Below are positions 18,169 through 27,167 of a stretch of 64,000 nt of DNA, in pieces. Under the pieces are notes generated by a model. That model was not told where the DNA came from. It made no database searches and saw only the letters and a program-made list of their open reading frames with translations. The translations under genes and the position numbers were made by a program. The DNA is from Antarctobacter aquimaris (lineage in GTDB: Bacteria > Pseudomonadota > Alphaproteobacteria > Rhodobacterales > Rhodobacteraceae): positions 42,851 to 106,850 of the forward strand of contig NZ_FXYF01000015.1 of NCBI RefSeq assembly GCF_900184945.1. The letters run 5' to 3'. Positions within the stretch are counted from its first letter, which is position 1; each line of letters opens with the position of its first letter.

Positions 18169-18492
18169 TCAGTCCTCGGGGCAGATGTAGACGATCGCCA
18201 GGCCGGGTCCTTCCAGCGTGATCGCATAGCTCTTGTCGGTGTCGCCCTGAAAGGCGGTCGGCCGAGGTTGGCTGCTGGGCGCCGGCCCCGGCAGGGTTTC
18301 GCCGGTGCTGGAACGGATGACCACGCGCCCCGGTCCCAGGTTGTAGAGCGACCAGGCGTCCGTGGCCGGGTCCATGGGGATGGACCGGTCAGGATGCGTC
18401 AGGTCGTAGCCAAGGCATTCCTCGCCCTGTTGCGCGGCAAGCGACTGCGGCAGGCCAAGAAGGGCGGCCGGGATGAGGACTGTTCGGATCAT
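18169..18492 (-). CDS. Exported hypothetical protein
   Basis: A 107-residue protein with a signal peptide (MIRTVLIPAALLGLPQSLAA) and a mature part with two cysteines, one near its start (EECLGYD) and one near its end (IVYICPED), which could form a disulphide. The ATG at 18492 is taken over a GTG two codons upstream. It is convergent with the cytochrome gene, only 4 bp apart. The family is not recognised. Confidence 0.6.
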   Translation of the reverse strand: MIRTVLIPAALLGLPQSLAAQQGEECLGYDLTHPDRSIPMDPATDAWSLYNLGPGRVVIRSSTGETLPGPAPSSQPRPTAFQGDTDKSYAITLEGPGLAIVYICPED

Positions 18493-18671
18493 CTGCACGT
18501 CTTGTTTATGGACACGGCAGCCTAGGCCGTCTTGCCGTGCAGGGCAATGCGGGGGGCAGGAGGGCGGCGCTTGTCCTCCTGCCGCGCTTGCCGGGGCTTG
18601 GCGCGTGGGGCGAATTTTGGCACACCCTAAACGTGATTCGCCGTGACCCTGATCTGAAAGGCCCGATTGTC

Positions 18672-19607
18672 ATGAAGAAGCTTTCGAAAGAGAATTTCGA
18701 TACTGTCCAGTGGTACTACAAGATCGACCTGGGGGACGGGATAGTCACGCCGGGCTACAACTACCAGAACGTCGTCCCGACCAAGAAGCTGCTGCGCTCG
18801 TGCCATCTCAAGGATGCCTACCTGCTGGACATCGGCGTGATGGAGGGGGCGCTGTCGGTGCTGATGGAGCGCGAGGGCGCCAAGGTCGTCGGCTATGACC
18901 GCGTCGACTGGACCGACAAGATCGGCCTGGTCAAGGAAACGCAGAACGCCAGCTTTGACTACTACGGCGGCAAGACCTTTCACAACTTCGCCAAGCAGGC
19001 ACAGGCGGACAAGCTGGCGCCGTTCGACATCGTCGTGATGTCGGGCGTGCTGTACCACACCATCGACCCGCTGCTGTTCCTCTACTACGCGCGCTGCATG
19101 ATGGCGGTGGGCTCGACCTTCGTGATCGAGACCTCGGCGGTGACCGACTCCGAGTGCCTGATGCAGTTCAACAACGCCGGGCGCTTCTATTCCTTCACCA
19201 ACTACTACCAGGTGTCGACCGGCTGGCTGGACTACACGCTGCGTTACCTGGGGTTCAGGATCCTCGACGTGTCCTACGTCAACGCCGGCCAGTACATGTA
19301 CGGCGAGAACAAGGACATGCACGTGCCCCGCGTCGCCCTGCGCTGCGTGCTGACCGGCGAACAGCAGCTGCACGCCGATGACGAATGGGGCCGCAAGAAG
19401 CTGATGATGCGCGAGCTGGCGGAATACATGGCCATCGAGACCTACCCGGCCAAGGATCCGGCCAAGTACGCCGATCAGGCGCTGAACCCGGCGCTGCCGG
19501 TGCATGACGGCGTGGACTCGGTCGACGTGACCGCCGCCATCAAGGCGACCAAGCCCGAAGCCCGCGACCCCGAAGGCACGGTGCTGACCCTCGACAGCCG
19601 GTTGTGA
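18672..19607 (+). CDS. Class I SAM-dependent methyltransferase
   Basis: A 311-residue protein with a Rossmann SAM-binding core: motif I is LLDIGVMEGALSVL (residues about 50-63), then KVVGYDRVDW as the acidic motif II, and FDIVVMSGVLYHTIDP as motif IV, similar to CmoB/DUF1698-type methyltransferases. The ATG at 18672 gives MKKLSKENFDTVQWYYKID. The substrate is unknown. A strong intrinsic terminator follows 23 bp after the stop. There is no operon partner. Confidence 0.85.
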   Translation: MKKLSKENFDTVQWYYKIDLGDGIVTPGYNYQNVVPTKKLLRSCHLKDAYLLDIGVMEGALSVLMEREGAKVVGYDRVDWTDKIGLVKETQNASFDYYGGKTFHNFAKQAQADKLAPFDIVVMSGVLYHTIDPLLFLYYARCMMAVGSTFVIETSAVTDSECLMQFNNAGRFYSFTNYYQVSTGWLDYTLRYLGFRILDVSYVNAGQYMYGENKDMHVPRVALRCVLTGEQQLHADDEWGRKKLMMRELAEYMAIETYPAKDPAKYADQALNPALPVHDGVDSVDVTAAIKATKPEARDPEGTVLTLDSRL

Positions 19608-19630
19608 TCTTGTCGTGACGGATGGGAGGA

Positions 19631-19657
19631 GGGGCGCAGGGTCTGCGCCCCTTTTTT
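19631..19657 (+). terminator. Intrinsic terminator of the methyltransferase gene
   Basis: Stem GGGGCGCAG (19631-19639) pairs with CTGCGCCCC (19643-19651) and is followed directly by six T residues. Confidence 0.9.
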
Positions 19658-19761
19658 CGTTTGGGGGGGTATGAGTGTGGTTGGTGGAGCGGCCGGAGGA
19701 TTGGCCGTTTTCCTCGGCGCATCGAGATGCGTGGTTCAGGCCGGGGATGGATCTGGCGCAG

Positions 19762-19844
19762 GGTGCGTGATTTCACGCACCGATGGTAGCGGTGGGAGTG
19801 GTGCGTGCGAGCACGCACCCTACGCTTGCTAACGGTTAGCAAGC
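19762..19844. repeat. Group of three perfect hairpins at the border of the AT-rich segment
   Basis: GGTGCGTG-ATTT-CACGCACC (19762-19781), GGTGCGTGC-GA-GCACGCACC (19800-19819) and GCTTGCTAAC-G-GTTAGCAAGC (19824-19844) follow one another. The first two share the same arm sequence. The stretch 19658-19917 between the terminator and the AT-rich gene otherwise holds nothing coding. Confidence 0.75.
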
Positions 19845-19917
19845 CAGCTTCAAGCCGGCTTGCAATTCTCCAATGGGCTGTGCAATCTTGTTGAAAGCAC
19901 ATTTGGAGAGAATAGAA

Positions 19918-20919
19918 GTGTCAAAATCTAGTGATATCATCGGTCCCGACGACTCGCGGCACTCTGTTGATCTCGAGGGCCTTCCCAAAGGGGCGTTAAA
20001 GGCGATAATATCAAAATTAAACGAGCGAAGCCAAAAGGTTGGAAAAAACTTTCGCGGGATTTACTCAATTAAGGTATCGGACTTGCGGGAGCTTGTAGAG
20101 AAAGTTGTGGAGGAGTTCCATTCCTGCGTCATCCTTTCTCAAACAGCATCTGTAACAATACACTTTTCGAATAATCAGCGCTATGATTTCCGAAATTGGC
20201 GCGAATTTGAAGAGTTTGACAGTAGTCAAAAGTTTTGGACCCATTCAGTTTCCATCGAGATAATTCTTGATGTGATTAGAGTGGAGCAAGAGCTTCCGGA
20301 GCGTTATGAGGTGGAGATTTCCGTTTTCAATATAATGAAGGAAATCGCGATTTCTTTTGGTCCGATACGAATTTCGTCTGGTGAGATCGATGTCTCTCCG
20401 ACTGTATCCATGCAGGCAAACGTTAAGTATATTAATTACGTTCTGGGAAAAAATATAATGTCTACAATAGAGGATTGGGAGGGGGCGCTAGAGAAAGAAG
20501 AGTCGAGCTTTCGAAAAACGGTCTCGCGATTATCAAATCGCTTCCCGCATATTGGAAAAACGGTGGGCTCAGTTGCAGGCCTCGTGTTTGCATTTAGGTT
20601 GGGGGATTCCTTTAGCGCATTTTTTCCAGCATTCAGTGAGGCTGGCACATACCTATTTTTCTATGGTGTGTCGTTTGTCATTTTCAGCGCCTTGGGTAAT
20701 GAGTTGGGTCGGAGAGTTTCAAGGAGCTTAGAATCACATAAGTCTCCGCTCAATTTCGTTTTCACGAGAGGTGATTCAATAAGAAACGAAAGTGTAAGGA
20801 GAAAAAATAGGATAACAGTTAGAAAGGCCTTAATCTATGTTTCTTTGATAGCTCTGGAGTTGATTGTTGCAGGGGTGTCGTATGAACTGTGGGGTGCTGC
20901 TCGAGCTCTCTTTAACTAA
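19918..20919 (+). CDS. Unknown membrane-associated protein in an AT-rich insertion
   Basis: A 333-residue protein encoded in DNA clearly richer in A and T than everything around it. A GTG at 19918 with GGAGAG nine bases upstream is the best start; an ATG-less extension to 19873 is possible. The first 200 residues are soluble and mixed charge. Two or three hydrophobic segments follow: about residues 222-238 (VGSVAGLVFAFRLG region), 250-268 (FFYGVSFVIFSALG) and 306-325 near the C-terminus. No known domain is recognised. The base and codon use, the lack of operon partners and the hairpins in front point to horizontal transfer. A stand-alone accessory or defence role is possible but unsupported. 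Confidence 0.7.
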   Translation: MSKSSDIIGPDDSRHSVDLEGLPKGALKAIISKLNERSQKVGKNFRGIYSIKVSDLRELVEKVVEEFHSCVILSQTASVTIHFSNNQRYDFRNWREFEEFDSSQKFWTHSVSIEIILDVIRVEQELPERYEVEISVFNIMKEIAISFGPIRISSGEIDVSPTVSMQANVKYINYVLGKNIMSTIEDWEGALEKEESSFRKTVSRLSNRFPHIGKTVGSVAGLVFAFRLGDSFSAFFPAFSEAGTYLFFYGVSFVIFSALGNELGRRVSRSLESHKSPLNFVFTRGDSIRNESVRRKNRITVRKALIYVSLIALELIVAGVSYELWGAARALFN

Positions 20920-21188
20920 CCCCGTGACGTCACATGCGCATGCTAATATTATGGGGCGGCGGAGAGTGAAATGTGTTTCAAAGTCTCATTCTGCTTGGCC
21001 AAATTGGAGATCTGAAACTATTTGTCGTTCTGTAGATCGGCGCCAAAAAGGAAACTCCGAATCAATACATGCGGTTGACGTGCTTGAGTGTTTTGGCACG
21101 TTATCGACGTTTTTTTCTGGTCCTCGCCTGAACGTCCGAAACGAGGCCTCGTCAGAAGACGCTTTCACCCACCGCCACTCAACCTGAA

Positions 21189-22994
21189 CTATTCATCCAT
21201 CTTCAACGCCGAGATAAACGCCTCTTGCGGGATCTCGACCTTGCCGAACTGGCGCATCTTCTTCTTGCCGGCCTTCTGCTTTTCCAGCAGCTTCTTCTTG
21301 CGCGTCGCGTCGCCGCCGTAGCACTTGGCCGTCACGTCCTTGCGCAGCGCGCTCAAGGTTTCGCGCGCGATCACCTTGCCGCCGATGGCCGCCTGGATCG
21401 GGATCTTGAACATCTGGCGCGGGATCAGGTCCTTGAGCTTGCCGCACATGGCGCGGCCGCGCATCTCGGCCCGGTCGCGGTGCACCATCATCGACAGCGC
21501 GTCCACCGGCTCGTCGTTCACCAGGATCTGCATCTTGACCAGGCTGTCCTCGCGGTAGCCCATGAGGTGGTAGTCGAACGAGGCATAGCCCTTGGTCACC
21601 GATTTCAGCCGGTCGTAGAAGTCAAAGACCACCTCGTTCAGCGGCAGGTCGTAGACCGTCATCGCGCGGCCGCCGACATAGGTCAGGTCCATCTGGATGC
21701 CGCGGCGGTCCTCGCAGAGCTTGAGCACCGCGCCCAGGTAGTCGTCCGGCACCATGATCGTCGCCTTGATGCGCGGCTCTTCGATGTGGTCGACCTTGGA
21801 CATGTCGGGCATGTCGGCGGGGTTGTGCAGGTCGATCCGCTCACCGTCGCGCATGAAGAGGTGGTAGATCACCGAAGGCGCGGTGGTGATCAGGTCGATG
21901 TCATACTCGCGCTCGATCCGGTCGCGGACCACCTCGAGGTGCAAGAGCCCCAGGAACCCGCAGCGAAAGCCGAAGCCGAGTGCTGCCGAGGTTTCCATCT
22001 CGTAGGTGAAGGAGGCGTCGTTCAGCGCCAGCTTTTCGATGGCGTCGCGCAGGTCCTCGAACTCCGAGCTGTCGACCGGGAAGAGGCCGCAGAAGACGAC
22101 GGGAATGGACGGCTTGAAGCCCGGCAGCGGCTCGGAGCAGGGGCGGCGTTCGTGCGTGATGGTGTCGCCGACGCGGGTGTCGCGGACCTGCTTGATCGAG
22201 GCGTTGAGATAGCCGATCTCGCCGGGGCCCAGGCTTTCGACGGCGGTCATCACGGGGCGGTAGACGCCGACGTCGTCCACGTCATAGGTGCCGCCGGTCT
22301 TCATCATGCGGATGCGGTCGCCCTTTTTCAGGGTGCCGTCGATGATCCGCACGATACAGATCACGCCCAGGTACTGGTCGTACTTGGAGTCGACCAGCAT
22401 CGCCTTGAGCGGCGCGTCGGGATCGCCCGACTTGGGCGCGGGCAGGCGGGTGACGATGGCTTCCAGCACATCGGGGATGCCGATGCCGGTCTTGGCCGAG
22501 ATCAGGCAGGCGTTGGAGGCGTCGATGCCGATCACGTCCTCGATCTGCTCGGCCACGCGCTCGGGCTCGGCGGCGGGCAGGTCGATCTTGTTCAGCACCG
22601 GCACGATCTCGTGGTCGGCCTCGATGGCGGTGTAGACGTTGGCCAGGGTCTGCGCCTCGACCCCCTGCGTGGCGTCGACCACCAACAACGATCCCTCGAC
22701 CGCGCGCATGGAGCGGGAGACCTCGTAGGCAAAGTCGACGTGTCCGGGCGTGTCGATCAGGTTGAGCACGTAGGTGTGCCCGTCCTTGGCCGGGTAGTCG
22801 ATGCGGACGGTGTTCGCCTTGATGGTGATGCCGCGCTCGCGCTCGATGTCCATGGCATCGAGCAACTGCTCCTTCATGTCGCGTTCGGCGACAGTGCCGG
22901 TGAGTTGGATCAGCCGGTCGGCCAGGGTGGATTTCCCGTGGTCGATGTGGGCGACGATGGAGAAGTTGCGGATGCGCGAACGGGGTGTGGTCAT
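21189..22994 (-). CDS. lepA: Elongation factor 4 (LepA)
   Basis: A 601-residue translational GTPase that back-translocates ribosomes. The G motifs are intact: AHIDHGKST (G1), RGITIKANT (G2), DTPGHVDF (G3), NKIDLP (G4). The EF4-specific C-terminal domain is present, including [15 protein letters not shown] and the final basic [15 protein letters not shown] stretch. The ATG at 22994 gives the usual length; longer frames upstream lack family similarity. It borders the AT-rich segment on its 3' side. Confidence 0.97.
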   Translation of the reverse strand: MTTPRSRIRNFSIVAHIDHGKSTLADRLIQLTGTVAERDMKEQLLDAMDIERERGITIKANTVRIDYPAKDGHTYVLNLIDTPGHVDFAYEVSRSMRAVEGSLLVVDATQGVEAQTLANVYTAIEADHEIVPVLNKIDLPAAEPERVAEQIEDVIGIDASNACLISAKTGIGIPDVLEAIVTRLPAPKSGDPDAPLKAMLVDSKYDQYLGVICIVRIIDGTLKKGDRIRMMKTGGTYDVDDVGVYRPVMTAVESLGPGEIGYLNASIKQVRDTRVGDTITHERRPCSEPLPGFKPSIPVVFCGLFPVDSSEFEDLRDAIEKLALNDASFTYEMETSAALGFGFRCGFLGLLHLEVVRDRIEREYDIDLITTAPSVIYHLFMRDGERIDLHNPADMPDMSKVDHIEEPRIKATIMVPDDYLGAVLKLCEDRRGIQMDLTYVGGRAMTVYDLPLNEVVFDFYDRLKSVTKGYASFDYHLMGYREDSLVKMQILVNDEPVDALSMMVHRDRAEMRGRAMCGKLKDLIPRQMFKIPIQAAIGGKVIARETLSALRKDVTAKCYGGDATRKKKLLEKQKAGKKKMRQFGKVEIPQEAFISALKMDE

Positions 22995-23147
22995 GGGGCG
23001 GGATATGCTGTGGAAGTGGGGTTTGGTCAAGGGTTGGTTGCGGGTTGGGCGGCGATGCGTGGCGGGACTGTGGCGCGCTGGGGCGGGTACGGGTTGCCGG
23101 GTGCGCGGGCCTGTGTACTGTGAGGCGGGCGGGTGTGTGAGGGTGCG

Positions 23148-24470
23148 GTGGAGTTCGAGGATAGAAAGGCGTTCGAGGCTTGGCTGAAGGAACAGAGCCA
23201 GGAGGTCTGCGTGGCGATTGCGACGCGGGCGGCGCTGCGGGTCTGGCTTTTTATTGTGGCGCCGAGATTCTGGAAAGCGACGGACGAAGCGCGCAAGGTT
23301 CAGCAGAGCCTTGTCCTCTTGACAGCGCGGTGTAATCTGATTTCGGGGGTTACGAGCACAAATCCAACCCCCGAAATAGGAATCGCAGCGAACGCCGCTA
23401 CCCACGCCGCCGCTTTCGGTGCCAACGCCAACGCCGCCGCCGGAGCCGCCAACGCCAACGCCGCCAACGCCGCCAACGCCGCAGCGAACGCCGCCACCAA
23501 CGCCGCCAACGCCGCAGCGAACGCCGCCACCAACGCCGCCAATGCCGCCGACGCCGCAGCGATCGCCGCCACCAACGCCACCAACGCCACCTTCGCCGCC
23601 TTGGCCGCTGACGCCGCCTATGCCGCCGCCGCCGCCTTCGCCGCCGACGCCGCCTGTGCCGATGCGGCTCTAACCCCTATCGCGATGATGTCCACGCGGC
23701 TCTGGCACGATCCCGGACCGCCCGAGAAGCTGACGCCGGAGGATATCGGCCCGACCCCGCTGGACACCGACCCGCGTTTTGACTTCTTCCGGCGTTGGTA
23801 TGACGGCATGGTGCGGGGGCAGCCGCTGGACTGGGAGTTGCAGCGCCGTGTCGCGCTGATCCCGCCAGACACCTGGGAGACCGGGGTGGATGCCGTGGCC
23901 GAGGCGATTGCGCAGATCGAGGCGGCTTGGGGGGCTGAGCGGGCTGGAGGAGAAACATCCGCGCCGGTCACAGAGAAAGAGTTGGCTGTTGTCACCCAGC
24001 GGGTGTCACTCAATCGAGATGCATTGGCGGTATCCTCCGCATCTCTGCTGGAACAGTTGGACGCGTTCCGAGAACGCGTTCGAGGTATGAACGCGCTGGA
24101 TCAGGACTTGCGCGACGAAATCCTGGGATTTGTGGATCACTTTCGCGGTCAACTGGAAGCCTTGTTGCATGACCTCCCGCCGCCTGGCGAAGCGGTCGGC
24201 GAAGAACGCAGCAATCGGCTTGCCTTATGGCTTCGTGGCTACCGCACGGTCTTGATGACGAAATTGGCGCACTATTCGTCGCCGGAGAATGTCGGTGAAG
24301 CCACCGTGCCGACTGCGATTATTTTGGGGGCGACGGGCGTTGGGGCAATGATGGGTTCGCCTTTGGCGGGCGCGGCAGTCGGAGGGCTCATTGTCAACCA
24401 GATGAAGCCGGGGCAAGCGGCGAAAGAACTGATGAAGCCGGACGTTGGGGCCGATGTTGGAACCCCTTGA
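23148..24470 (+). CDS. Ala/Asn-rich repeat protein of unknown function
   Basis: A 440-residue protein starting at GTG 23148 (GAGGG five to nine bases upstream); a GTG at 23133 is an alternative. The N-terminus ([12 protein letters not shown], then [12 protein letters not shown]) and the segment [19 protein letters not shown] near residue 215 match a pattern I recall in uncharacterised alphaproteobacterial proteins. Between them, residues about 83-178 are almost entirely Ala with Asn, Thr and Asp, including two exact copies of an 11-residue unit. The C-terminal half is charged and helical, with a Gly/Ala-rich hydrophobic stretch near residues 388-413 that may enter a membrane. Function is unknown. 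Confidence 0.7.
   Translation: MEFEDRKAFEAWLKEQSQEVCVAIATRAALRVWLFIVAPRFWKATDEARKVQQSLVLLTARCNLISGVTSTNPTPEIGIAANAATHAAAFGANANAAAGAANANAANAANAAANAATNAANAAANAATNAANAADAAAIAATNATNATFAALAADAAYAAAAAFAADAACADAALTPIAMMSTRLWHDPGPPEKLTPEDIGPTPLDTDPRFDFFRRWYDGMVRGQPLDWELQRRVALIPPDTWETGVDAVAEAIAQIEAAWGAERAGGETSAPVTEKELAVVTQRVSLNRDALAVSSASLLEQLDAFRERVRGMNALDQDLRDEILGFVDHFRGQLEALLHDLPPPGEAVGEERSNRLALWLRGYRTVLMTKLAHYSSPENVGEATVPTAIILGATGVGAMMGSPLAGAAVGGLIVNQMKPGQAAKELMKPDVGADVGTP
23469..23534 (+). repeat. Perfect 33-bp tandem repeat, two copies, within the Ala-rich gene
   Basis: Units 23469-23501 and 23502-23534 are identical and each encodes AANAAANAATN. Less regular GCC/AAC-rich repeats extend over roughly 23390-23675. 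This is in-frame expansion and is likely to vary between strains. Confidence 0.9.
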
Positions 24471-24560
24471 GATGGATCTTGCCCAAGAAGCGTCGGCTTT
24501 TGACCTTCTCGCGCGTCGGCCATAGGTCGTGCCCCGCCTCTTCGGCAGAGCATGCGCCGC

Positions 24561-25181
24561 TCAGAAATCCCGCCGGAACGGCTCGTTCTCGGCCCAGGCG
24601 GTGCGGTCCATGATGTAGGGTGTCTCGCCGAACTTCACCGCCCAGGTGTCGATGATGAAGTGCTGCCCGCTGTCCTTCTGCACGATGGAGGCCACGGTGT
24701 GCGTCCAGAAGCGGCGGGTCATGAAGCCCAGAGTGACGCGCGGGCCGGGGCGGTGCAGGCGCAGCAGGCCGGCGTCGTCCAGCATCTTGAGGTAGACGGC
24801 GGTGTTGACCATCTCGTCGACGCAGTCCTGCGCCTTGCCCGCCAGTTGCAGCGTCGAATAGGCCAGGTCCGAGGTGTAGCCGGTCTTGTGCCCGACGATC
24901 ACCTCCAGCCGGCGCAGCGCCTCGGCCAGCGCCCGGCGTTCCTGGCCCGGTGTCCCGGGGCGGGGTGAAAAGGCGGCCCGGACAGAGCGCCATTCGGCGG
25001 CCGTCAGCGAGACATCCAGCCGTTTGCGGCAGTCGTGGCCGCCGCAGACCTTGAAGGCCTCGGGCCGGGGTTTCGTGACGCCGTAATTCTGGCGCGCGCG
25101 CTCCAGGCTGCCATTGTCCACCGCGCAGCCCGCAAGCATCAGGCTGGTGCAGATCCAAAAGAGGCATGCGGCTGGACGCAT
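24561..25181 (-). CDS. Lipoprotein of unknown function, 206 aa
   Basis: The ATG at 25181 begins MRPAACLFWICTSLMLAGCA, a lipoprotein signal with the lipobox LAGC. The mature protein has a CGGHDCRKRLDV block near residues 44-55 and the segment CVDEMVNTAVYLKMLDDAGLL, then HTVASIVQ and FIIDTWAVKFGETPYIMDR near the end. The Cys and His residues (for example the C in QDCVDE with later H and D) resemble a papain-like arrangement, but I cannot confirm it. A 19-codon in-frame extension is possible. No operon partner is evident. Confidence 0.7.
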   Translation of the reverse strand: MRPAACLFWICTSLMLAGCAVDNGSLERARQNYGVTKPRPEAFKVCGGHDCRKRLDVSLTAAEWRSVRAAFSPRPGTPGQERRALAEALRRLEVIVGHKTGYTSDLAYSTLQLAGKAQDCVDEMVNTAVYLKMLDDAGLLRLHRPGPRVTLGFMTRRFWTHTVASIVQKDSGQHFIIDTWAVKFGETPYIMDRTAWAENEPFRRDF

Positions 25182-25428
25182 CGCTGCTGTCCTTCTTGTC
25201 ATGGCCGGGCAGGATGCCACGTGGGGCGCAGGACTCAACCTTTGCCGAGGCGCAGGGGCGCCTGGGTGTTGGACCCGTGCAACAGGAGGCTGCGGTGCCG
25301 GGGACACGGCGGCGCGCCGGTTGCCCGAGGATTCTTGAAGCCGCCGCGCAATTGACGCATCATGCCGCCCGAGGGCAGTGCCGGGAGAGACGGGAAATCC
25401 GCGTCCGGGCAACGAGAGACAGGTGGTT

Positions 25429-25779
25429 ATGAAAAGAGCAGTGATATTGGCCGCGTGCCTGGCCGTCGCGGCCTGCGGTGGCGGCAACAGGACCGAGCGC
25501 GGCCCGTCGGGATCACAGGTGCGGCTTGCCTCCGGCCCGATCGCGGACGCCTGCCTGCGGGCGGGGCGCAAGGGGGCGACGCGGCAGCTGTGCGGCTGCG
25601 TGCAGGGGGTCGCCGATCAGGGCCTGTCGTCCGCGGACCAGAGGCTTGCGGTCAGTTTCTTTGCCGATCCGCACCAGGCGCAGGTGATCCGCCAGTCGGA
25701 CAACCCGCGGCATGAGGCTTTCTGGCAGCGCTACAAGGCATTTGCCGAGCGGGCCGAACAGGTCTGCCGCGGCGTCTGA
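25429..25779 (+). CDS. Small lipoprotein
   Basis: A 116-residue protein with a lipoprotein signal (MKRAVILAACLAVAACGGG, lipobox VAAC). The mature part contains a LCGCVQGVADQGLSS block and ends AEQVC, giving four conserved-looking cysteines. Close relatives in roseobacters are, as I recall, labelled arginine transporter without support. It is convergent with the dehydrogenase gene, 12 bp apart. Function is unknown. Confidence 0.7.
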   Translation: MKRAVILAACLAVAACGGGNRTERGPSGSQVRLASGPIADACLRAGRKGATRQLCGCVQGVADQGLSSADQRLAVSFFADPHQAQVIRQSDNPRHEAFWQRYKAFAERAEQVCRGV

Positions 25780-25791
25780 CGCTGCCTCACC

Positions 25792-27102
25792 TCAGCCTTG
25801 TCGCACCAGCGTGGCCCGCGGCGCCAGTCCGGCCAGGCGCGCCTCTGCGGTCATGGCATGGCCAACCATGCCTTCGGCGCGCGAGATAACCGAGGTGGCG
25901 TGCGCCAATGCGGGCAGCGCCTCCGCCTCGGCCCGCTGCCAGGTCACCGTCTTGAGGAACTTGTGCACCGACAGCCCGCCGGTGTAGCGCGCCGCACCAC
26001 CCGTAGGCAGCACGTGGTTCGGCCCCGATGCCTTGTCGCCAAAGGCCACCGTCGTCTCTGACCCGAGGAAGAGCGAGCCATAGGCCGTCAGCCGTGCCTG
26101 CCACCAGGGCAGGTCGGCGCAGTTCACGTGCAGGTGCTCGGGCGCGTAGCGGTCGGCCTCGGCGGCCATCTCCTCGCGCGAGTCGCACAGGACGATCTCG
26201 CCCATGGCCTCCCAGGCCTCCAGCGCGGTCCGGCCGTTGTCGCCGCCGATCCGGGCGCAGGTCTCGGGCATCAGGTCGCGCACGCGGCGGGCCAGCGGTT
26301 CGTGATCGGTGATCAGCCAGCAGGGAGAGGTGGGCCCGTGTTCGGCCTGCCCGGCCAGGTCCAGCGCGACCAGCGCGGGGTCCGCGGTGGCGTCGGCCAA
26401 GATCAGCACGTCGGTCGGGCCGGCGAACATGTCGATACCGACCGGGCCGAACAGCTGGCGTTTCGCCTCGGCGACATAGGCGTTGCCGGGGCCGGTCAGG
26501 ATATCGCAGGGCGGGGTGCCGAACATGCCGTAGGCCAGCGCCGCCACGCCCTGCACGCCGCCCAGGCACAGGATGGTGTCCGCCCCGGCCAGGTGCATGG
26601 TGTAGAGCGTCGCTGGGTCGATCCCCAGCGCGGTGCCGTCAGCGGCGCGGCGCGGCGGCGCGCAGGCGGTCACATGCGGCACCCCGGCGGCCTTGGCGGT
26701 GACGATGGTCATCAAGGCCGAGGCGATATGCGCATAGCGCCCACCTGGCACATAGGCACCGGCGGCGCGGACCGGCAGGCTCTTCTGCCCGGCAAAGAGC
26801 CCGGGGCGCAGCTCGGTCTCGAAATCCGTCAGCGAAGCGCGCTGTGCCTCGGCAAAGCGACGGATGTTGGCGTGCGCGTAGTCCAGCGCCTCACGCAGGG
26901 CGTCGGGCACCCGCACGGCGGCGGCCTCTTCGGGCGGCACCACGATGGCGCCGGACCAGCCGTCCAGCTGGTGGGCATAATCCTGCGCCGCCGCCTCGCG
27001 TCCCGTGCGGAGACGGGCAAGCATGATCTGGACGGTGTCGACGATATCTGCCTGCGCCTGAGGCGCCAGGCCCTCTGCGGATTTGATCAGACGGTGTGAC
27101 AT
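25792..27102 (-). CDS. Histidinol dehydrogenase family enzyme, HpsN-like
   Basis: A 436-residue zinc- and NAD-dependent dehydrogenase of the HisD fold. Conserved blocks are PVRAAGAYVPGGRYAH, CDILTGPGNAYVAEAKR, DMFAGPTDVLILAD, and DRYAPEHLHVN. After GQAEH it reads GPTSPCWLIT, and after the EHLH block LPWWQARLTAYGSLFLG then TTVAFGDKASGPNHVLPT; these resemble sulfopropanediol 3-dehydrogenase (HpsN) more than biosynthetic HisD, where PHEHLE is usual. No his gene is adjacent. A divergent LysR regulator 65 bp away suggests inducible catabolism, perhaps of dihydroxypropanesulfonate or another polyol; the substrate is inferred only. Confidence 0.85.
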   Translation of the reverse strand: MSHRLIKSAEGLAPQAQADIVDTVQIMLARLRTGREAAAQDYAHQLDGWSGAIVVPPEEAAAVRVPDALREALDYAHANIRRFAEAQRASLTDFETELRPGLFAGQKSLPVRAAGAYVPGGRYAHIASALMTIVTAKAAGVPHVTACAPPRRAADGTALGIDPATLYTMHLAGADTILCLGGVQGVAALAYGMFGTPPCDILTGPGNAYVAEAKRQLFGPVGIDMFAGPTDVLILADATADPALVALDLAGQAEHGPTSPCWLITDHEPLARRVRDLMPETCARIGGDNGRTALEAWEAMGEIVLCDSREEMAAEADRYAPEHLHVNCADLPWWQARLTAYGSLFLGSETTVAFGDKASGPNHVLPTGGAARYTGGLSVHKFLKTVTWQRAEAEALPALAHATSVISRAEGMVGHAMTAEARLAGLAPRATLVRQG

Positions 27103-27167
27103 GCGTTTTCCTTGACGCGGGAGGCCGGAATACCAAGAACTTGAAGGGCGCGGTGCAAGGTAAAGCC

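Noticed and set aside
20864..21187. Short plus-strand frame after the AT-rich gene
   Set aside because: It begins inside the preceding gene, lacks a ribosome site and matches nothing.
21225..23123. 632-codon open frame on the plus strand opposite lepA
   Set aside because: It is the antisense shadow of lepA and has a repetitive His/Asp/Val composition with no family features.
23390..23675. Possible CRISPR array because of the short exact repeats
   Set aside because: The repeats are tandem without spacers, are multiples of three and stay within one reading frame.
25792..27102. Naming the gene hisD as a histidine biosynthesis enzyme
   Set aside because: The substrate-region motifs and the LysR context fit an HpsN-like catabolic enzyme better, and no his genes are adjacent.
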